A stretch of 64,000 nucleotides of DNA from assembly GCA_963989245.1 (NCBI GenBank), contig OZ022349.1:949000-1012999 (forward strand), in the 5' to 3' direction. Of the stretch, positions 33,431 to 44,629 are shown piece by piece. Below the pieces are notes generated by a model. It had not been told where the DNA came from. It was given only the letters and a program-made list of their open reading frames with translations, and did no database searches. The stretch comes from Nansenia antarctica (lineage: Eukaryota > Chordata > Actinopteri > Argentiniformes > Microstomatidae). The position numbers and the translations under genes are program-made. Numbering within the stretch: the first letter of the stretch is position 1; the number at the start of each line of letters is the position of its first letter.

Positions 33431-34210
33431 GGCCAGGTACGGGATGTTACAATGAGAAACAATTGTTGTCAACCATGGTGAGCAATAATGACAGAATCAG
33501 CTGTCACTCTTAAAATGGTTCTACCAGTTATTTAATTACAGTGTCAATTTAGACCATTAACCAAATCATTTCAGTATATGACATAACCATTGGATCAATC
33601 CTTGAAAGAGTACAGATGACAGAACACACTGTTAACTCTGATTCTGAGGTCCCAGTTCAGCATAAGTGCATTCATCATGACCGCTGCATCATACTGATAT
33701 GACATCATACTGATATGACATCATACTGATATGAGTCTATTGGAGTTATTTTGGTGGAACATTTAGTCAATTTTTAAATTAGATCATTGGCGTCATTTTC
33801 ATCATCATTTTGAGATCAACTTTTTTTGTGCAAGGCCAGGCTACTTATATGAAAATTATTGTTTTACTTAATTTCCATACAGACTTCTAACACGACTAAA
33901 ACAGAACAGTTTTACAAGTATTGTAAGTAGTACTGTCTATAACTAAACTAATGTGTCATGAGTGAATTCTAAAATTCTAAAAATGTGTCATGAGTGAATT
34001 CTAAAATAATTCTAAGATCTCTGTAAAGTCCACAATTATTGCAAATACGCTTTTATGTATTTGCATAATTGCAACTAATGTAGATTTGTGATGGGTTGAA
34101 AAACAACAAAGCTGTTATTGTCAAAGCTGTTTAACATTTAGAAAGAAAGGAGGTAAAAGACTGCTGTGTTATCACTGGGGATCAAAAAAGTCAATGGCAT
34201 ATCAGTGATG
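33431..34210. other. Intergenic, no gene seen (unit A)
   Basis: AT-rich DNA with three tandem copies of ATCATACTGATATGAC at 33687-33735. Matches 49440-49540 plus 56175-56700 in unit B, interrupted there by the Gmr1-like element. Confidence 0.6.
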
Positions 34211-34214
34211 ACCA

Positions 34215-34352
<138 letters not shown>

Positions 34353-34986
34353 ATAACAGTGGATGAGCATAACAATGGCTCTTCATATGATGTGCTCAGT
34401 ATGTTGTTGTTGTTGCTGTTGTTGGCTACTAACTTTTGTGTTGGAATGAAATGACATAATGAAAGTGCTAGGCCTATATTGTAAAGTTCTTAAAGTTAGA
34501 CAGCTATTATAGCCTGTTTGATATGCTAGTTATAATGTTTTCTTGGTTGCATCCATTTGAAAGTTGGACCTCAGCATTTCATGTATTTCATATACAATTA
34601 CAGGGGAGGCTGGTTCATTAGGGGCAATTGGACAATGCCCCACCAAAGGGAGAAGAGAGAGATTTTTTTTCTATGACTTCTAGACAGTGTTGCTTCTGAA
34701 TATCATAGTCCAATCAGCTAGTGTTCTGTGGAGTATATCATAGTCCAATCAGCTAGTGTTCTGTGGAGTATGTTCCAATCAGCTTCAAGTCCCGCCCCTT
34801 TCAGGGCAACTTTCAGTCTACTCGAAATTGCACTAGGCTGTTCTCGTAGACTTGCATGTAAAATCTATTTTGGTAACTTCAGGCCATTCGGTCATTTGTC
34901 TATGGGGTTTTGGGACATGCACAAAGAATCGTACGTGCTTACGTCATGTCATACGGCCGGCGTCACGTTCGTTCACCTGCTTCACC

Positions 34987-35298
34987 ATGGCTAGTAATGT
35001 TCTGAACAACTCGGTTGAATCTTTAAAAGAAACACCGTTCAGCCGTCGTAGCAACCAGGAGAAATTAACAGTAAAGGAATTAGGACCACCCAGACCAAAT
35101 TTAATTATAAAGCAAGTTTATAAGGCAGGGAAAATTGGAAAATCGTATAACCGAGGATTTACGAGGGGTTGGTATGAGAAGAAAACATGGCTAGCGGGAT
35201 GTGAAGTAACAAATGCGTTGTTCTGCTTTCCACTACCGGACTTTGTAAACAAATTGAACAAATGGATTAGAAGGAGGCACCTTTTGTTCCCAACTTGA
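34987..35298 (+). pseudogene. ZMYM1-like hAT transposase, N-terminal TTF fragment
   Basis: 103 codons from MASNVLNNSVESLKETPFSR to a stop. RGFTRGWYEKKTWLAGCEV and NALFCFP are typical of the TTF zinc finger of hAT-derived ZMYM1-like proteins. After FCFP the sequence leaves the family (expected CLLF), and no dimerisation or catalytic domain follows; minisatellite DNA starts at about 35588. Truncated gene or first exon remnant. Confidence 0.7.
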
Positions 35299-35587
35299 TA
35301 TTGCAACTGGACCTATTACCGAAGTCAAACTTGTGTAAGTAAGTGAATCATCTGTCCTTCAGTCATGATAGGAAAACCAAATCGATGCTGGGAGAAGGAA
35401 TGGCAGACTGTATTCTGATTGTATCTTCTATGCTCTTTGTATGTTTCTATGCTCTTTGTATGTTTCTATGCTCTTTGTATGTGTCTTGGTGTAGGAGAAA
35501 CGTAGGACCACGTTGGAAACAAGTGTTTCGGTACACGTTGACGTGTAGAAACTGTAGAGAGAAAATTGTAGAAATTGTAGAGAAAAC

Positions 35588-36499
35588 TGGGGGGGTAGAG
35601 GTGATGAAGAGGTCTGTACAGGGGGGGGGTAGAGGTGATGAAGAGGTCTGTACAGGGGGGTAGAGGTGATGAAGAGGTCTGTACAGGGGGGTAGAGGTGA
35701 TGAAGAGGTCTGTACAGGGGGGGTAGAGGTGATGAAGAGGTCTGTACAGGGGGGTAGAGGTGATGAAGAGGTCTGTACAGGGGGGGTAGAGGGGATGAAG
35801 AGGTCTGTACAGAGGGGTAGAGGGGATGAAGAGGTCTGTACAGGGGGGTAGAGGGGATGAAGAGGTCTGTACAGGGGGGTAGAGGGTATGAAGAGGTCTG
35901 TACAGGGGGGTAGAGGGGATGAAGAGGTCTGTACAGGGGGGTAGAGGGGATGGAGAGGTCTGTAGAGGAGGGTAGAGGGGATGGAGAGGTCTGTAGAGGA
36001 GGGTAGAGGGGATGGAGAGGTCTGTACAGGGGGGGTAGAGGGGATGAAGAGGTCTGTACAGGGGGGTAGAGGGGATGAAGAGGTCTGTAGAGGAGGGTAG
36101 AGGGGATGAAGAGGTCTGTAGAGGAGGGTAGAGGGGATGAAGAGGTCTGTACAGGGGGTAGAGGGGATGGAGAGGTCTGTACAGGGGGTAGAGGGGATGG
36201 AGAGGTCTGTACAGGGGGGTAGAGGGGATGGAGAGGTCTGTACAGGGGGTAGAGGGGATGGAGAGGTCTGTACAGGGGGTAGAGGGGATGAAGAGGTCTG
36301 TACAGGGGGGTAGAGGGGATGGAGAGGTCTGTAGAGGTGGGTAGAGGGGATGGAGAGGTCTGTAGAGGTGGGTAGAGGGGATGAAGAGGTCTGTAGAGGT
36401 GGGTAGAGGGGATGAAGAGGTCTGTACAGGGGGGTAGAGGGGATGAAGAGGTCTGTACAGGGGGGTAGAGGGGATGGCGAGGTCTGTACAGGGGGGTAG
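35588..36499. repeat. Minisatellite inside the hAT element
   Basis: About 29 units of near 30 bp built on GGTAGAGGGGATGAAGAGGT followed by CTGTACAGGG. Produces a long spurious proline/threonine-rich frame on minus. Confidence 0.9.
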
Positions 36500-36599
36500 A
36501 GCTATTCTCATGCTAAAATTGACTGTAAATCCAGATTTTAAATCCATAACCTGTGCCCCACCCAAACATTTTAGCACCAGCCGCCACTGTACAATTAGC

Positions 36600-36993
36600 C
36601 AAATAAAAGGCCTGAAGTTGGAAAAAGAATCTGGTTTGTCTTTCTCTCTCAACACTTCAGTAGTGGGTCTTACCTTACCATGTCAGCTTCTGTCACCACC
36701 TGGTGGCACCTCACTACCTGTGTCTTGTCAACACCTTGTTAGAGAGATAGAGAGATAGAGAGAGAGAGATAGATAGAGAGATACTTTTAACTATATGTAT
36801 CACTCCGAAATGACCGTTAATACAAAGTAGCTAGCCTGCAGATGTTTGTGTTCAGGTTACTAGGCAACGGTCCCGTTGCGGAACAATTTTTTGTTGACTG
36901 AGCCAAAATAAATGATTAAATAAACAAACAAATCATAATCTGTTGTCACTTATTACTGTTAACTAATAAATTGCGCTGTAGAACTGTTGTATA
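36600..36993. other. Intergenic, no gene seen
   Basis: Colinear with 57167-57671. Contains an (AGAGAT)n patch at 36739-36782. Confidence 0.55.
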
Positions 36994-37144
36994 AAGCAAT
37001 ATCACACTGGAGGTCGTGCTGTTATACTGAATATCAGCACGGCTGTGATTGTCTTCCTACTCGGCCTGCGGCCTTGTACCTACGACCCAACCACAGCCCT
37101 GCTGATATTCAGTATAACACACTCCCTCTGGTGTGATATTGCTT
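36994..37144. repeat. Foldback element (unit A)
   Basis: 151 bp. Ends AAGCAATATCACAC / GTGTGATATTGCTT with inner arms GTTATACTGAATATCAGCA / TGCTGATATTCAGTATAAC. Probably a hairpin MITE. Confidence 0.75.
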
Positions 37145-37919
37145 AATTGTCCTCAGCACGTTTGAGGACGGAATGAAGACTAGAGTGTCCAGTGTTTTAT
37201 GTGGTATCTACCTAGCAACAACACTTTGATTGGCTACAAAATGAAGTGTCATAATTTATGCATTGTTGGTGAATGAAGTCTCCCTTGGCAGTCTAGGATG
37301 TTGACAATGTGGGCGACTTTATTCACCTCGGTGATAAATTAATCAATCACTCATTCACAGGTGTCAGGTAACAGGGACTTTATTCATCAGGTGTTGATGT
37401 TTGATATGCAGTGATGATAAAACCACCACAGAAACAGACCATTAGACAAACTTATAATATCACATAGAGAAGATCTATCTCTCTCATATTACCATCACAG
37501 TCACCCTTATTAAACCGTTTTTAAGCATATCTGATTCCCTTTGCAAGCCATTAAATCAATAACATTATTTTCAAACTTACATTCTGTTAAATGTAATTAC
37601 GTCACACACATGCAGAGACTGAAGGACAACTTGTGTTTGTGTTTTAATAAGCCAGACAGACAGTCTGCTACCTCACCATCACCGTTCTAAAGCTCTGGGA
37701 CCTGGACTAGACTGATTATTAATGTGATCAATGGATCTGATCAATCCAAGTGAATTTAATTGTCTGAACATCCTCAATTTCCCTCTGTACACACCCAGTA
37801 TTCATTACACTCAAAATCCCCAAAATACTTTAAATTTAAAGAAGACGTTAAAATGATAACTATAAATATAATTATAAATGTGCTTATTCTACTGCTTGGT
37901 CAGAGTTAAAGATTAAAAA
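37145..37919. other. TRIM1 3' flank / 3'UTR
   Basis: Repeated downstream of all three TRIM genes (40560-41268, 58385-59157). Contains AATAAA on minus at 37379-37384. Confidence 0.6.
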
Positions 37920-39314
37920 TCAGTCAGTGTGATTGACAGGAGAGATGATCAGAGGGGCAGAGTTTTTACCACCATCATTCAGGTCAGGGTTGAAGAATGG
38001 ATAGAGTTTCTCAGTGAAGGTGCAGCCAGTGAAAGAGTAGATCAGAGACCTGGCTTCCACATCATAAAAGGAGACCTGGCCCTCCTCATAATCCACAAAC
38101 ACCCCCACCTTCTGGGGCTTCTCTCTCAGGGACAGGAGGACAGGAGGGCTAGCATTAGCCTGGTACTCATTTCCATTCATCAACCCTACAGTCCAGTATC
38201 CATTCCTAGGGTTCAGTCTGATACTCCCCTTCCTGTTGATGGACTCTCTGGCCACTCCTACATCCCACTCAGTCTTCTCCTTCACCTCCACTTCATAGTA
38301 AAACCTCCCTGAGGAGAAACCCTCCTTTCCTAAAACACAGGTAACATAGGAAAACCTCTCTGCGTTATCAGGGAGATTCTTTGTTGTGTCTCCGTCTCTA
38401 ACTTGTTTCCCATCCTCAGACAGAATGAGATCAGGATGTGCTGTATCAGGGTCCAGAGTCACGTCCACTGCATGCTGCTGACTTCTCTTCAGCTTGACTT
38501 CAGGCAGCTTCTCCATCTCTGTATTCAGTGTCTCCTCCAGCTCAGACAGAACTCTCCTCACAGACTCCACATTCAGATCACTGTGGACGCTGACCTCAGA
38601 CCAGTCCTTGGTGTGTGGAGTAGTGGACAGGGAAGGGAAGCTCTGGAGGAGGTGGAGGTGGTCCTCAGTGTGTGAGAGCTGCTCCAGCTCAGTGCTTCTC
38701 CTCTTTAGCTCAGTGATCTCCTGCTCCAGCTCTTTAATCAGCCCTTCAGCCCGCCTCTCTGCTGCTTTCTGCTTCTCCTCGATCACGTCAAGGAGCTCAG
38801 CCTGGCTTCTCTTCATGGAGTCCACCAGAGCAGTGAAGACCTGTACGCTGTCTGCTTTCTCTCTCTGTGCATCTTTCTTACTGAGATCTACTGAGTGTTT
38901 GATCTCTGAAACCTTCTGCAGTTGCTCCTGGATCATCTGCTGAACATCTGCCTCTGTCTTCCCCAGCTGAGCCTTCCTCTCTCCATACTCCTCCTCTATG
39001 GGGACGGTGTCATGGGTCTTGTGGTCTGTTTTCATGCACAGCCAACACACACACATTTCATCACTCCTACAGAACAGCTCCAGGAGTCTGTCGTGCTTCT
39101 TACACATCCTGTCTTCCAGGTTCTCCACAGGGTCGATCAGCTTGTGTCTCTTTAAGGCTGCGACTCTCTGATGAGGCTCCAGGTGAGTCTCACAGTAAGA
39201 GGTCTGACACACCAGGCAGGACTTCAGAGCCTTGCGCTTCGTCCCAGTGCAGATGTCACAGGACACTTCTCTAGGTTTGACAAGTGTGTCTGGGGCTGGG
39301 CTGCTGGCTGCCAT
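37920..39314 (-). CDS. TRIM1: RING-less TRIM (B-box, coiled coil, PRY-SPRY) protein
   Basis: 464 residues from the ATG at 39314; an in-frame ATG nine codons upstream is probably intronic, because CTAG|AT just before the chosen ATG is a good acceptor. Order: Cys/His-rich B-box 1 (CDICTG...CETHLEPHQ), B-box 2 (CKKHDRLLELFC...HKTHD), a long Glu/Lys-rich coiled coil, then PRY (LDPDTAHP) and SPRY (GRFYYEVEVKEKTEW). Compared with the two sister genes it lacks 83 residues, exactly the RING and linker, so it should not act as an E3 ligase alone. It may be a regulator or decoy, or a decaying copy; the frame is otherwise open. The family resembles fish finTRIM/bloodthirsty-type genes, but I cannot assign an orthologue. 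An AATAAA on minus at 37379-37384 may be the polyA signal. Confidence 0.85.
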   Translation of the reverse strand: MAASSPAPDTLVKPREVSCDICTGTKRKALKSCLVCQTSYCETHLEPHQRVAALKRHKLIDPVENLEDRMCKKHDRLLELFCRSDEMCVCWLCMKTDHKTHDTVPIEEEYGERKAQLGKTEADVQQMIQEQLQKVSEIKHSVDLSKKDAQREKADSVQVFTALVDSMKRSQAELLDVIEEKQKAAERRAEGLIKELEQEITELKRRSTELEQLSHTEDHLHLLQSFPSLSTTPHTKDWSEVSVHSDLNVESVRRVLSELEETLNTEMEKLPEVKLKRSQQHAVDVTLDPDTAHPDLILSEDGKQVRDGDTTKNLPDNAERFSYVTCVLGKEGFSSGRFYYEVEVKEKTEWDVGVARESINRKGSIRLNPRNGYWTVGLMNGNEYQANASPPVLLSLREKPQKVGVFVDYEEGQVSFYDVEARSLIYSFTGCTFTEKLYPFFNPDLNDGGKNSAPLIISPVNHTD

Positions 39315-39564
39315 ATCTAGAAAGACCAGAGGTGACACCATAAAGCATTTCCTGGAATCAATCAGATGTCGATAGTTTCAGCTATGGAGCTGTCAAGACT
39401 GTTTTATGGGATTATACAGCGACCGATAATGCTAACATTATTCTACATCACATAGGAAATAGTCCTTCAACCAAATCAATACTTTTTACATACTGAACCG
39501 TCTATAAAAAGAGTGTGAACACAATAGTTTATCTTGACATGTCACTGTAAGTCTTTCAACTCAC

Positions 39565-40018
39565 CTGCCTGTGATCCTGTGAGAGTGTGGATGCTGTCTC
39601 TGTCCTTTGTACTGTATGTGTGATAGATGTCTCTGTCCTTTATACTGTATGTGTGATAGATGCCTGTTTGGGGACGATATCTAACAAGTTTGAGAGAGTC
39701 TGCCCTTGTCCACGATGCACTTTATGTCTCTACACAGTTTAGTTTCATTTCAGCAAACTGGCGTTGAGATGCTCCTCCCCTCCCAGTACAGCTCTCCTCC
39801 CTGGAACAGAGTTAACCCTTTACAGGCTGGTCTGTTTCTAACATGTGGTTTTACACACACGCTCTTCTTACCTGTCATTTCCAATCACCATATTGTTCCC
39901 AGTCAGTATAAACTGTAATCAGAATAATATTTGTGATCAGGACTAAGGTTGCTACAGAGGAAACACTTCCTCTGGCATGGATCACCGTGTTTGATGCCAC
40001 TTAAACACTCAAACTCTC
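39565..40018. other. TRIM1 5' flank
   Basis: Likely non-coding first exon starts at 39565 on the minus strand. Repeated at 43163-43570 and 61052-61470. Confidence 0.5.
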
Positions 40019-40395
<377 letters not shown>

Positions 40396-41268
40396 GTGCC
40401 AGGTATGAACAGTAAACAGGAGAGTGTATCAGGTCATAGGTTGCTACTGAGTAAAGTCTTTCTCTGGCACAGATCTCAGTGTTTAATGAGGCTTAATTCA
40501 CTCATTGACAAAGAATTCCGGAACACTCACCACATAGAGTGCCAAGCGTTTTATTCAGTTTCTACCTAGCAACAACACTTTGATTGGCTACAAAATGAAG
40601 CGTCATCATTTATGCATTTCTGGTGAATAAAGTCTCCCTTGGCAGTCTAGGATGTTGACAATGTGGGCGACTTTATTCACCTCGGTGATAAATTAAATCA
40701 CTCATTCACAGGTGTCAGGTAACAGAGACTTTATTCATCAGGTGTTGATGTTTGATATGCAGTGATGATAAAACCACCACAGAAACAGACCATTAGACAA
40801 ACGTATAATATCACATAGAGAAGATCTATCTCTCTCATATCACCATCACAGTCACCCTTATTAAACAGCTTTTAAGCATCTGATTCCCTTTGCAAGCCAT
40901 TAAATCAATAACATTATTTTCAAACGTACATTCTGTTAAATGTAATTACGTCACACACATGCAGAGACTGAAGGACAACTTGTGTTTGTGTTTTAATAAG
41001 CCAGACAGACAGTCTGCTACCTCACCATCACCATTCTAAAGCTCTGGGACCTGGACTAGACTGATTATTAATGTGATCAATGGATCTGATCAATCCAAGT
41101 GAATTTAATTGTCTGAACATCCTCAATTTCCCTCTGTACACACCCAGTATTCATTACACTCAAAATCCCCAAAATACTTTAAATTTAAAGAAGACGTTAA
41201 AATGATAACTATAAATATAATTATAAATGTGCTTATTCTACTGCTTGGTCAGAGTTAAAGATTAAAAA

Positions 41269-42912
41269 TCAGTCAGTGTGATTGACAGGAGAGATGATCA
41301 GAGGGGCAGAGTTTTTACCACCATCATTCAGGCCAGTCCAGAAGTATGGATAGAGTTTCTCAGTGAAGGTGCAGCCAGTGAAAGAGTAGATCAGAGACCT
41401 GGCCTCCACATCATAAAAGGAGACCTGGCCCTCCTCATAATCCACAAACACCCCCACCTTCTGGGGCTCCTCTCTCAGGGACAGGGGGACAGCAAGGTCA
41501 GCATAAGCCCAGTACTTATTTCCATTCTCCAACCCTACAGTCCAGTATCCATCCTCATGGCTCAGTGAGATCAGCCCCTTCCTGTTGATGGACTCTCTGG
41601 CCACTCCTACACCCCACTCAGTCTTCTCCTTCACCTCCACTTCATAGTAAAACCTCCCTGAGGAGAAACCCTCCTTTCCTAAAACATTGCCACACAGGGA
41701 AAACCTCTCTCTGTTATCAGGGACATTCTTTCTTGTGTCTCCGTCTCTAACTTGTTTCCCATCCTCAGACAGAATGAGATCTGGATGTGCTGTATCAGGG
41801 TCCAGAGTCACGTCCACTGCATACTGCTGAATCATCTTCAGCTCAACATCACACAACTTCTTCACTTCACTCATAAGTGTCTCCTCCAGCTGAGACACAG
41901 CTCTCCTCACAGTCCCCACGTAGAGATCACTGTGGACGCTGACCTCAGACCAGTCCTTGGTGTGTGGAGTAGTGGACAGGAAAGGGAAGCTCTGGAGGAG
42001 GTGGAGGTGGTCCTCAGTGTGTGAGAGCTGCTCCAGCTCAGTGCTTCTCCTCTTTAGCTCAGTGATTTCCTGCTCCAGCTCTTTAATCAGCCCTTCAGCC
42101 CGCCTCTCTGCTGCTTTCTGCTTCTCCTCGATCACGTCAAGGAGCTCAGCCTGGCTTCTCTTCATGGAGTCCACCAGAGCAGTGAAGACCTGTACGCTGT
42201 CTGCTTTCTCTCTCTGTGCATCTTTCTTACTAAGATCTACTGAGTGTTTGATCTCTGAAACCTTCTGCAGTCGCTCCTGGATCATCTGCTGAACATCTGC
42301 CTCTGTCTTCCCCAGCTGAGCCTTCCTCTCTCCATACTCCTCCTCTATGGGGACGGTGTCATGGGTCTTGTGGTCTGTCTCAGTGCAGAACTGACACACA
42401 CACATCTGGTCAGTCCTACAGAACAGCTCCAGGAGTCTGTCGTGCTTCTTACACGTCCTGTCTTCCAGGTTCTCCACAGGGTCGATCAGCTTGTGTCTCT
42501 TTAAGACTGCGACTCTCTGATGAGGCTCCAGGTGAGTCTCACAGTAAGAAATCAGACACACCGGACAGGACTTCAGAGCCTTGAGCTTCGTCCCAGTGCA
42601 GATGTCACAGGACACTTCTCTAGGTTTGACAGGTGTGTCTGGGGCTGGGCTGCTGGCTGCCTTCACTTCAACTGACTTCCGAAACTGAGCGGCCATCTCA
42701 GAGATGAAAGTATTGACAAAGAGATCTGGTCTCTTATCAAATGCTTTTTTACACATTGGACACTGGCACAGGTCATTGCTGTCCCAGTACTTTCTGATAC
42801 AGACCATGCAGAAGCTGTGTCCACATGGAGTAGAGACTGGGTCAGTGAACACATCCAGACAGACAGAACACAGGAACTGCTCCTCAGACAGGAGACTGCT
42901 GGAGGAAGCCAT
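41269..42912 (-). CDS. TRIM2: RING-B-box-coiled coil-PRY-SPRY E3 ligase
   Basis: 547 residues in one coding exon, from MASSSSLLSEEQ. C3HC4 RING with C15, C18, C30, H32, C35, C38, C51, C54; B-box 1 about 102-140; B-box 2 about 154-184; coiled coil about 195-310; PRY-SPRY about 365-545. RING TRIMs of this class are cytoplasmic ubiquitin ligases, and many fish expansions are linked to antiviral defence. The upstream ATG at 42939 is in frame, but TCTCTAG|AT between them looks like a 3' splice site. A matching donor (GACAG|GTGAGTTG, exon edge 43163) suggests a non-coding first exon and a 248-bp intron. Possible polyA signal AATAAA on minus at 40730-40735. Sister of the genes at 37.9 and 59.2 kb. 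Confidence 0.9.
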   Translation of the reverse strand: MASSSSLLSEEQFLCSVCLDVFTDPVSTPCGHSFCMVCIRKYWDSNDLCQCPMCKKAFDKRPDLFVNTFISEMAAQFRKSVEVKAASSPAPDTPVKPREVSCDICTGTKLKALKSCPVCLISYCETHLEPHQRVAVLKRHKLIDPVENLEDRTCKKHDRLLELFCRTDQMCVCQFCTETDHKTHDTVPIEEEYGERKAQLGKTEADVQQMIQERLQKVSEIKHSVDLSKKDAQREKADSVQVFTALVDSMKRSQAELLDVIEEKQKAAERRAEGLIKELEQEITELKRRSTELEQLSHTEDHLHLLQSFPFLSTTPHTKDWSEVSVHSDLYVGTVRRAVSQLEETLMSEVKKLCDVELKMIQQYAVDVTLDPDTAHPDLILSEDGKQVRDGDTRKNVPDNRERFSLCGNVLGKEGFSSGRFYYEVEVKEKTEWGVGVARESINRKGLISLSHEDGYWTVGLENGNKYWAYADLAVPLSLREEPQKVGVFVDYEEGQVSFYDVEARSLIYSFTGCTFTEKLYPYFWTGLNDGGKNSAPLIISPVNHTD

Positions 42913-42914
42913 AT

Positions 42915-43162
42915 CTAGAGAGACCAGAGGTGACACCATAAAGCATTTCCTGGAATCAATCAGATCTCGATAGTTTCAGCTATGGAGCTGTCAAGACTGT
43001 CTTATGGGATTATACAGCGACCGATAATGATAACATTATTCTACATCACATAGGAAATAGTCCTTCAACCAAATCAATACGTTTTACATACTGAACCGTC
43101 TATAAAAAGAGTGTGAACACAATAGTTTATCTTGTCTTGTCACTGTAAGTCTCTCAACTCAC
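42915..43162 (-). other. Putative 5'UTR intron of TRIM2
   Basis: Donor ACAG|GTGAGTTG and acceptor CTCTCTAG bound a 248-bp interval directly upstream of the ATG. The same pair is conserved at 60804-61051 for TRIM3, and near 39317-39564 for TRIM1. Inferred from splice-site match only. Confidence 0.5.
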
Positions 43163-43575
43163 CTGTCTGTGATTCTGTGAGAGTGTGGATGCTGTCTCTG
43201 TCCTTTGTACTGTAGGTGTGATAGATGTCTCTGTCCTTTATACTGTATGAGTGATAGATGCCTGTTTGAGGACGATATCTAACAAGTTTGAGAGAGTCTG
43301 CCCTTGTCCACGATACACTTTATGTCTCTACACAGTTTAGTTTCATTTCAGCTGCCTGACGTTGAGATGCTCCTCCTCTCCCAGTACAGCTCTCCTCCCT
43401 AGAACAGAGTTAACCCTTTACAGGCTGCTCTGTTTCTAACATGTGGTTTTACACACACACACTCTCTTCTTACCTGTCATTTGCAATCATCATATTGTTT
43501 CCAGTCAGTATAAACTGTAATCAGAATAATATTTGTGATCAGGACTAAGGTGGCATGGATCACCGTGTTTGAAGC

Positions 43576-44629
43576 CACTCATGGAATGCCTCTTGTCCAA
43601 TCAAATGACTCGGTCGGAACTAACTGTTGTGTAATGCTCCTACTTATGGAAGCATATAGTAGACTAAATTCAAATGCTAATGCGATATGAGATTGCAATT
43701 GCATGTTCCACTTTTGCATGCATTCTTTCAGACAATATTCAAATTCAAATGCAATTCTAATGATTTGCATTTTCATTTTCATGTACCTAATGCAAAGCCA
43801 TACCTTCTACCCTGAGTGTCTCTGTCATGTCTTCTACCCTGAGTGTCTCTGTCATGTCTTCTACCCTGAGTGTCTCTGTCATGTTGAGAGCAGGATGCAG
43901 CAAACCTTGTTTCATTCAACCAGTCCAACCTCTCAACCTCCAAAACTATGTAGTGGTGGATGCAGGAATTATGGTCACTGCTTTAAAACCAGCTAACTTT
44001 GTACAGAACTGCCAAACACTGCTCCGCCTTGTGTTCCAGTCTTGTCCTAAGATTCGACATTTTCTTGGAGAAGCCCAACAATTACCAATTAATAATAGGT
44101 AGTTCAGATCAATAAAACAACACTGTTGTTGGTGTCATATTACAACTGTAACATTTTTAAGTTCATACATTATTTCTACATTATTTCTACCGTTTGTTGA
44201 TCTCTTTGATAACTTAACAGTACAGGCTAGTTAATTTAAACTAAATTAGTGACTGAAATAAATGACGGTTCACCCATTGAGATACTGAAGCCAAACAGCA
44301 GGGGGCAGCAAAGACAACAAAGATGACAGTTACCCAGGGCCTGATTCACTAAGCTTTTGCCTCATGGTGCAAATTACATCCGTTTTTTCGAATGGAAATT
44401 AAACACAGAAATCAGAGCCAAAAGGTACAAAATAAAGGTTAAGGAGGAATTTAAATAAAACACAAATGACGACAGTTTCATGTGTCATTTCAGTTCTTTA
44501 ATGTGTCATTTCAGTTCTGTTTTTGCTGAAATTTAAATGAAACCCAAAATGTTAAACACTTGTCTTCCTATGTTGGTTCCGCCATTCAGAAATAACTATT
44601 TTTGTACATAGTCCCCCTATTTAAGGACG
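43576..44629. other. Intergenic, no gene seen (unit A)
   Basis: Includes three 27-bp copies with TTCTACCCTGAGTGTCTCTG at 43805-43882. Colinear with 61470-62550; unit B has an extra 31-bp stretch near 62202. Confidence 0.55.

Larger units (their letters stand above)
34601..36589 (+). mobile_element. hAT-family transposon, internally repetitive
   Basis: 1989 bp with 8-bp target duplication TACAATTA (34593-34600, 36590-36597), the hAT hallmark. Imperfect terminal inverted repeats CAGGGGAGGCTGG / CAGTGGCGGCTGG. The unit B counterpart at 57159-57166 has a single TACAATTA, i.e. the empty site. Inside are the start of a ZMYM1-like TTF-type transposase and a roughly 30-bp minisatellite of about 0.9 kb, so it is not autonomous. 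Confidence 0.88.

Noticed and set aside
35447..36655. 402-codon proline/threonine-rich frame on minus
   Set aside because: It runs through the roughly 30-bp minisatellite in the hAT element; no domain.
38494..38943. 149-codon frame on plus, and similar ones at 41957 and 59846
   Set aside because: Antisense of the TRIM coiled-coil coding region; Ser-rich shadow frames.
42913..42939. Upstream in-frame ATG of the TRIM genes as the true start
   Set aside because: CTCTCTAG between the two ATGs looks like a splice acceptor with a matching donor upstream, and family members begin with MASSSS-like sequence. Not excluded without cDNA.
43703..44102. Two overlapping frames of 91-97 codons conserved at 61595-61994
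   Set aside because: Conservation is explained by the recent segmental duplication; they include a 27-bp repeat and have no recognisable domain.
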